In this document: piece after piece, positions 15,179 through 19,031 of the stretch
Numbering within the stretch: position 1 is the first letter of the stretch
Layout of the letters: each line of letters starts with the position of its first letter
Source of the DNA: Anthropogastromicrobium sp052273485
GTDB taxonomy: Bacteria; Bacillota; Clostridia; Lachnospirales; Lachnospiraceae
Assembly: GCA_052273485.1 (NCBI GenBank)
Contig: DAVZID010000064.1
Location: forward strand, 1 to 19,031
Direction: 5' to 3'
Length of the DNA stretch: 19,031 nt
The notes under the pieces: model-generated
Databases searched by the model: none
What the model was told of the DNA's origin: nothing
What the model saw: the letters and a program-made list of their open reading frames with translations, nothing else
Program-made: the position numbers and the translations under genes

Positions 15179-16924
15179 ATGAAAGATATGAAGCGGCTGT
15201 TCGGGTACATGGGACCTTACAAAAAGGACATGATTCTCGGTGCGCTGTTTGTCATGATCGAGACTGGTTTTGAGCTGTTTATTCCGATCATGATTTCAAA
15301 CTTAATTGATATCGGAGTGGCAAATCACGATGTCCATTATATTTATGTAAAGGGAGTCCAGATGGCATTGCTCGCGCTTGGAGCACTCGTCACTGGTCTT
15401 TCATATGCCCATTTTTCGGCAAAAGCCTCATATGGATGGGGTGCCGAGATCCGAAAGGCAGAGTATGAAAGGGTACAACAGTATGCGTTTTCCAATTTGG
15501 ATCACTTTGTAACCTCGTCTCTGATCACAAGAATGACAACGGATGTCAATGTACTTCAAAATATGATTATTTCGGGCTTTCGTCCGATCACCAGAGGTCC
15601 GTCCCTTTTAATTATGGGAATTGGTCTTTCCTTCTATATGAATCCAAAGCTTGCGTTTGTCTTTGTGGTGTGCACACCAATTTTAGGTATTATTCTGTTT
15701 TTGATTGTGCGCAAGGTTGCGCCGATGTACACCAGGTTGCAAAGTATTATGGATCGCTTAAATCAGGTGGTACAGGAGGGTCTTACCGCAATTCGTGCGG
15801 TCAAGGCATTTGTCCGTGACGAGTATGAGGAGGACAAATTTGAGCAGGTAAACCGTGATATGGCAAAGTCGAGTGAGACCACCTTCCACTATGCCGTGCT
15901 GAACCTTCCGGCCTTTCAAGGTGTCATGTATACTACAATCGTCCTGATTTTGTGGTTTGGCGGCAACATGATCTTAAAATCGCAGCTGGCAGTTGGAAAT
16001 CTGACTGGATTTTTAAGCTATGTTATGCAGGTCATCAATTCGCTGATGATGCTTGCAAATGTGTTCCTTCTTCTGACACGTTCGCTTGCCAGCGCACACC
16101 GTATCGCAGAGGTGCTTGACGAGAATATTGTTCTCACCTCACCGGAAAATGGTGTGAAAGAAGTCAAGGATGGCAGCGTTGATTTTGATCATGTCTCCTT
16201 TAAATATCGCGAGGATGCTCGAGAATACGCGTTAGAAAATGTTGATCTTCATATTCCGGCCGGCCAGACGATCGGTGTCATCGGAACCACGGGATCGGCA
16301 AAGACGACACTTGTTCAGCTGATTCCGCGCCTGTACGATGCGACAACAGGCGTTGTTCGTGTCGGCGGCATTGATGTGCGCGATTATGATTTGAGTGCGC
16401 TTCGCGACAGCGTAAACATTACGCTTCAAAAAAATGTGCTGTTCTCAGGAACCGTGCGCGATAACTTAAAATGGGGCAATCCACAGGCGGATGATGAGAC
16501 GATTTGGAAGGCATGTCGTGCGGCTTGCGCGGATGAATTTTTAAATCGAATGCCGGATGGACTTGACACGATGCTCGAGCAGGGTGGAAACAACCTGTCC
16601 GGTGGTCAGAAGCAGCGTCTTTGTATCGCGCGTGCGCTTCTTGGAAATGCAAAAATTTTGATTTTTGATGACTCTACGAGTGCAGTCGATACCGCAACCG
16701 AGAAGAAAATTCGAACTGCGCTTGCCGACTATAAAGATGTGACAAAGATCATCATCGCACAGCGTATCACCTCCGTTATGAATACTGATCAGATTGTGAT
16801 TCTTGACGATGGAAAAATTCACCGTGTCGGAACGCATAAAGAGTTGCTTTCGAGTGATCCAATCTATCAGGAAATATATGCATCACAGATGAAGGGAGGC
16901 GATGACGATGGCTCAGAAGAATAA
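15179..16924 (+). CDS. Heterodimeric ABC exporter half-transporter, degenerate-site subunit
   Basis: A 581-residue fusion of a six-helix membrane domain (about 1-310) and an ATPase domain (about 330-570). The ATPase has Walker A GTTGSAKTT (369-377), Q-loop Q417, signature LSGGQ (473-477) and Walker B ILIFDD, where D498 replaces the catalytic glutamate. Q528 replaces the H-loop histidine. These changes mark the non-hydrolytic ATP site of heterodimers such as BmrCD or TM287/288. Walker A also has Ala374 in place of the second-last glycine. AAAGGAG lies 8 bases before ATG 15179. The gene overlaps the next half-transporter by 17 bases. The exported substrate (drug, lipid or peptide) cannot be told from sequence, and nothing ties it to the xylan genes beyond position. 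Confidence 0.95.
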   Translation: MKDMKRLFGYMGPYKKDMILGALFVMIETGFELFIPIMISNLIDIGVANHDVHYIYVKGVQMALLALGALVTGLSYAHFSAKASYGWGAEIRKAEYERVQQYAFSNLDHFVTSSLITRMTTDVNVLQNMIISGFRPITRGPSLLIMGIGLSFYMNPKLAFVFVVCTPILGIILFLIVRKVAPMYTRLQSIMDRLNQVVQEGLTAIRAVKAFVRDEYEEDKFEQVNRDMAKSSETTFHYAVLNLPAFQGVMYTTIVLILWFGGNMILKSQLAVGNLTGFLSYVMQVINSLMMLANVFLLLTRSLASAHRIAEVLDENIVLTSPENGVKEVKDGSVDFDHVSFKYREDAREYALENVDLHIPAGQTIGVIGTTGSAKTTLVQLIPRLYDATTGVVRVGGIDVRDYDLSALRDSVNITLQKNVLFSGTVRDNLKWGNPQADDETIWKACRAACADEFLNRMPDGLDTMLEQGGNNLSGGQKQRLCIARALLGNAKILIFDDSTSAVDTATEKKIRTALADYKDVTKIIIAQRITSVMNTDQIVILDDGKIHRVGTHKELLSSDPIYQEIYASQMKGGDDDGSEE

Positions 16925-18746
16925 TAAACGACCAGAAAATCTTGGTCAAACGCTTCGCGTATTTTTATCATACCTGGGACGCCATAAGCGAATGCTCTTT
17001 GTTGTGGCCGTTCTTGTCAGCATCAGCGCAATTGCAAATCTTCTTGGAACCTATATGATTCGTCCGGTTGTAAACAATCTCGCAGACGGCAAGGTATCCA
17101 CATTGGTTGCAGGTGTCGCCGTAGCTGCCGTAATCTTTGGAATCGGAGCACTTTCCGCGTGGGGCTATTCTCAGACGATGGTAAAGGTTGCCCAGCGTGT
17201 AATCTACGATATTCGCCATGATTTGTTTGCCCATGTGCAGAAGCTTCCGCTCAAATTTTTTGATACGAGAAAGCACGGCGACATCATGAGTTTATTTACA
17301 AATGATATCGACACGATTTCCGATGCATTAAACAACAGCTTTGCAATGGTTATTCAGACCTTTATTCAGATGGTTGGAACACTTCTGATGCTTTATATTT
17401 TAAACTGGAAGCTATCCTTAATCGTAACCGTCTGCTACGGTTTTATGTTTTGGTATATTCGGTTCAGCGGTGCGAGAAGCAAGCAATATTATGGAAAGCA
17501 GCAGGCAAGTCTCGGTGAATTAAATGGCTATATCGAAGAGATGATTAGCGGTCAGAAGGTTATTAAGGTATTTAATCACGAGCAGAAGAGCTTTGAGGAA
17601 TTTTGTGCAAAGAACGAGGAACTGAGAAAAGCAGGAACCGGCGCACAGGGCTATGCCGCCACAATGGTTCCAATGGTTGTCAGCATTTCGTATGTCAACT
17701 ATGCAATCGTTGCTGTACTAGGTGGTCTGTTAGCCTTAAACGGTCATACCGATCTGGGAAGCTTAGCCAGCTATCTAGTCTTTGTACGTCAGGCCGCCCT
17801 TCCAATCAACCAGTTTACACAGCAGAGCAATTTCTTACTGGCTGCACTTGCCGGAGCCGAGCGTGTGTTTAAGGTAATGGATATGGAGCCGGAGATCGAC
17901 GAGGGAAAGACCGATCTTGTTCGTGTGAAAAAGGAAAAGGATGTGCTGATTCCATGCAAGGAAAAGACTGGTCTTTGGGCTTGGCAAAAGCCGGATGGAA
18001 CCTTAGTTGAATTAAAGGGTGATGTGCGCTTCGATCATGTCGACTTTGGCTATGATGATGAACGCATGATCTTAAAACAGATCAGTCTTTATGCAAAACC
18101 GGGTCAGAAGATTGCGTTTGTTGGTTCCACCGGAGCCGGAAAGACCACGATCACAAATTTGATCAATCGTTTCTATGATGTGCAGGGCGGATCCGTCATT
18201 TACGATGGAATTGACGTGCGCGACATCAAAAAAGATGCGCTTCGCCATTCCCTCGGTATTGTTCTTCAGGATACACACTTGTTTACTGGAACCGTTGCCG
18301 AGAATATCCGCTTTGGAAAGCTCGATGCGACACAAGAGGAGATTGAAAAGGCAGCAAAGATCGCAAATGCCGATTCCTTTATCCGTCGTCTTCCGCACGG
18401 TTACGATACGCTCGTAACAGCTGATGGTGCGAATTTGTCACAGGGGCAGCGTCAGCTTCTTGCGATCGCGCGTGCAGCTGTAGCCGATCCGCCAGTGCTG
18501 ATTCTTGACGAGGCAACTTCATCTGTCGACACCCGTACCGAGGCGTTGATCGAGAAGGGCATGGATCAGTTAATGGAAGGAAGAACCGTCTTTGTAATCG
18601 CTCATCGTCTGAGCACTGTACGCAATTCGAATGCGATTATGGTGCTTGAGCAGGGCAAGATTGTCGAGAGAGGCGATCACGATGACCTTCTGGAGCAAAA
18701 AGGAAAGTATTATCAGCTGTATCACGGCATGTTCGAGTTAAGCTGA
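16908..18746 (+). CDS. Heterodimeric ABC exporter half-transporter, catalytic-site subunit
   Basis: A 612-residue partner of the preceding half-transporter. The membrane domain spans about 25-320. The ATPase domain has canonical Walker A GSTGAGKTT (406-414), Q454, Walker B LILDE with catalytic E535 and H-loop H566, but its signature is LSQGQ (510-514) rather than LSGGQ. That altered signature would face the degenerate Walker A/B of the partner, so the two genes together give one active and one degenerate site. A segment of about 40 residues (about 330-370, with TGLWAWQKPDG) is inserted between the membrane and ATPase domains. ATG 16908 is preferred over ATG 16902 because AAGGGAGG ends 8 bases before it. 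Nothing but short hairpin TGAAAG/CTTTCA (18753-18771) follows the stop. Confidence 0.95.
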   Translation: MAQKNNKRPENLGQTLRVFLSYLGRHKRMLFVVAVLVSISAIANLLGTYMIRPVVNNLADGKVSTLVAGVAVAAVIFGIGALSAWGYSQTMVKVAQRVIYDIRHDLFAHVQKLPLKFFDTRKHGDIMSLFTNDIDTISDALNNSFAMVIQTFIQMVGTLLMLYILNWKLSLIVTVCYGFMFWYIRFSGARSKQYYGKQQASLGELNGYIEEMISGQKVIKVFNHEQKSFEEFCAKNEELRKAGTGAQGYAATMVPMVVSISYVNYAIVAVLGGLLALNGHTDLGSLASYLVFVRQAALPINQFTQQSNFLLAALAGAERVFKVMDMEPEIDEGKTDLVRVKKEKDVLIPCKEKTGLWAWQKPDGTLVELKGDVRFDHVDFGYDDERMILKQISLYAKPGQKIAFVGSTGAGKTTITNLINRFYDVQGGSVIYDGIDVRDIKKDALRHSLGIVLQDTHLFTGTVAENIRFGKLDATQEEIEKAAKIANADSFIRRLPHGYDTLVTADGANLSQGQRQLLAIARAAVADPPVLILDEATSSVDTRTEALIEKGMDQLMEGRTVFVIAHRLSTVRNSNAIMVLEQGKIVERGDHDDLLEQKGKYYQLYHGMFELS

Positions 18747-18767
18747 TTCATCTGAAAGGCGTGTACT

Positions 18768-18936
18768 TTCACGGAATAGAACCTCCGTATAAAATCCTAC
18801 TTCCAGATAATTTCTGCCGATTCGGCTCATATTCTTGGCGATAACACATTCGATTTTTCCTTCTTCAATGTCAGCAGTCAATCGCTTCCAATCCGGTCTG
18901 TCAAAGTTTGTACCGCTATATCCATCATCGGTATAG
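18768..18936 (-). pseudogene. Remnant of a clostridial serine recombinase (resolvase-domain fragment)
   Basis: Read on the minus strand, 56 codons without a stop encode a piece of the catalytic domain of a large serine recombinase of the TnpX/Tn4451 type. Visible motifs are YTDDGYSGTNFDRP, KRLTADIEEGKI and NMSRIGRNYLEVGFYTEVLF. The reading continues as YTEVLFRE, after which the family sequence is lost; a stop follows shortly. Upstream of TATACC (18936) the frame hits TAA within three codons. Both N-terminal active-site serine region and the C-terminal DNA-binding part are absent, so it is a dead fragment. Its upstream side adjoins the insertion sequence described next, which may have cut it. 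Confidence 0.85.
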
Positions 18937-18955
18937 TGGTGTTAGTATATAAGTG

Positions 18956-18984
18956 TAGACAGAAAAAGTTGAACAGCCTATACT
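18956..18984 (+). promoter_or_regulatory. Promoter of the IS transposase gene
   Basis: TAGACA (18956-18961), a 17-base spacer and TATACT (18979-18984). The -35 lies in the presumed terminal repeat, as in many insertion sequences. Transcription would start near 18991. Confidence 0.6.
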
Positions 18985-19015
18985 ATAAAAAGAAAGAGCA
19001 AAGGAGATGTTCAAC
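18968..19015. promoter_or_regulatory. 8-bp inverted repeat flanking the IS promoter -10 and the start codon
   Basis: GTTGAACA (18968-18975) and TGTTCAAC (19008-19015) are exact reverse complements. The left arm lies between -35 and -10, the right arm between the AAAGGAG site and the ATG. RNA entering from outside the element could fold and reduce transposase translation, while RNA from the local promoter could not. Such protection from impinging transcription is known for IS10 and IS50. Confidence 0.55.
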
Positions 19016-19031
19016 ATGGCGAAAAATCAAA
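19016..19031 (+). CDS. Start of a probable transposase gene (five codons visible)
   Basis: An ATG preceded by AAAGGAG (19000-19006) at 9 bases, in the position expected for the first gene of the insertion sequence. Only MAKNQ can be read, so neither family nor function can be confirmed; transposase is inferred from the surrounding IS-like end. Confidence 0.5.

Larger units (their letters stand above)
18953..19031 (+). mobile_element. Left end of an insertion sequence (continues past window)
   Basis: The recombinase remnant stops at about 18936, and from about 18953 (GTGTAGACAGAAAAAG) the sequence has the form of an IS left terminus: a terminal sequence, a promoter, a ribosome binding site and an ATG within 80 bases. 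The exact end and any target duplication cannot be set, since the right end is outside the window; the 16 bases 18937-18952 could belong to either side. The family is not assigned. Confidence 0.55.

Noticed and set aside
18753..18771. TGAAAG/CTTTCA hairpin after the exporter operon as a terminator
   Set aside because: Six base pairs only and no T-run follows; it also overlaps the edge of the recombinase remnant.
1..19031. CRISPR array, tRNA, rRNA or riboswitch
   Set aside because: No regularly spaced direct repeats, cloverleaf or rRNA-like segment was seen, and the leaders are too short (about 22-60 bases) for known riboswitch classes.

Overview
The window reads as a chromosomal stretch from a low-to-moderate-GC Gram-positive anaerobe, most likely a gut-type Lachnospiraceae (Clostridia). 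This is inferred from strong AGGAGG-type ribosome binding sites, sigma-A-type promoters with TATAAT or extended TGnTATAAT -10 boxes, YesM/YesN-type regulators, LplB/YtcP-type sugar permeases and a heterodimeric ABC exporter pair. The genus cannot be fixed by eye.

Region 1 (1-4761): a GC-rich hairpin at the extreme left edge, then a promoter and a three-gene + strand unit. It encodes a NahK-like sugar 1-kinase of the aminoglycoside-phosphotransferase fold, a YesM-type membrane histidine kinase and a YesN-type response regulator with an AraC DNA-binding domain. Region 2 (4762-8652): a strong promoter drives a highly acidic extracellular sugar-binding protein. A stem-loop follows, then two membrane permeases of a carbohydrate ABC importer; the ATPase is not encoded here. 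Region 3 (8713-9639, minus strand): an AraC/cupin regulator with its own promoter, divergent from the glycosidase genes.

Region 4 (9757-15083, + strand): three glycosidases, GH8 (reducing-end xylose-releasing exo-oligoxylanase type), GH2 and GH39 (beta-xylosidase type). None has a signal peptide. Together with regions 1-3 they form a xylo-oligosaccharide utilisation locus: oligosaccharides are sensed outside by YesM/YesN, imported by the binding protein and permeases, and cut inside from the reducing end (GH8), the non-reducing end (GH39) and at side chains or an unknown linkage (GH2). Region 5 (15084-18746): a separate promoter and an overlapping pair of ABC exporter half-transporters, one carrying a degenerate ATP site. 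Region 6 (18747-19031): a 56-codon remnant of a clostridial serine recombinase on the minus strand, cut on its upstream side next to the left end and first codons of an insertion sequence that runs out of the window.

No wholly new system stands out. The most interesting structural signal is an architecture seen twice, at 15126-15172 (ABC exporter) and 18968-19015 (insertion sequence). In each, one arm of a perfect inverted repeat lies in the -35/-10 spacer and the other covers the ribosome binding site or start. Only read-through transcripts, not transcripts from the local promoter, would then fold and hide the start. Other points are a binding protein without a lipobox, a nine-base-period repeat inside the yesN-like gene, and the pairing of a sugar 1-kinase with the two-component system.
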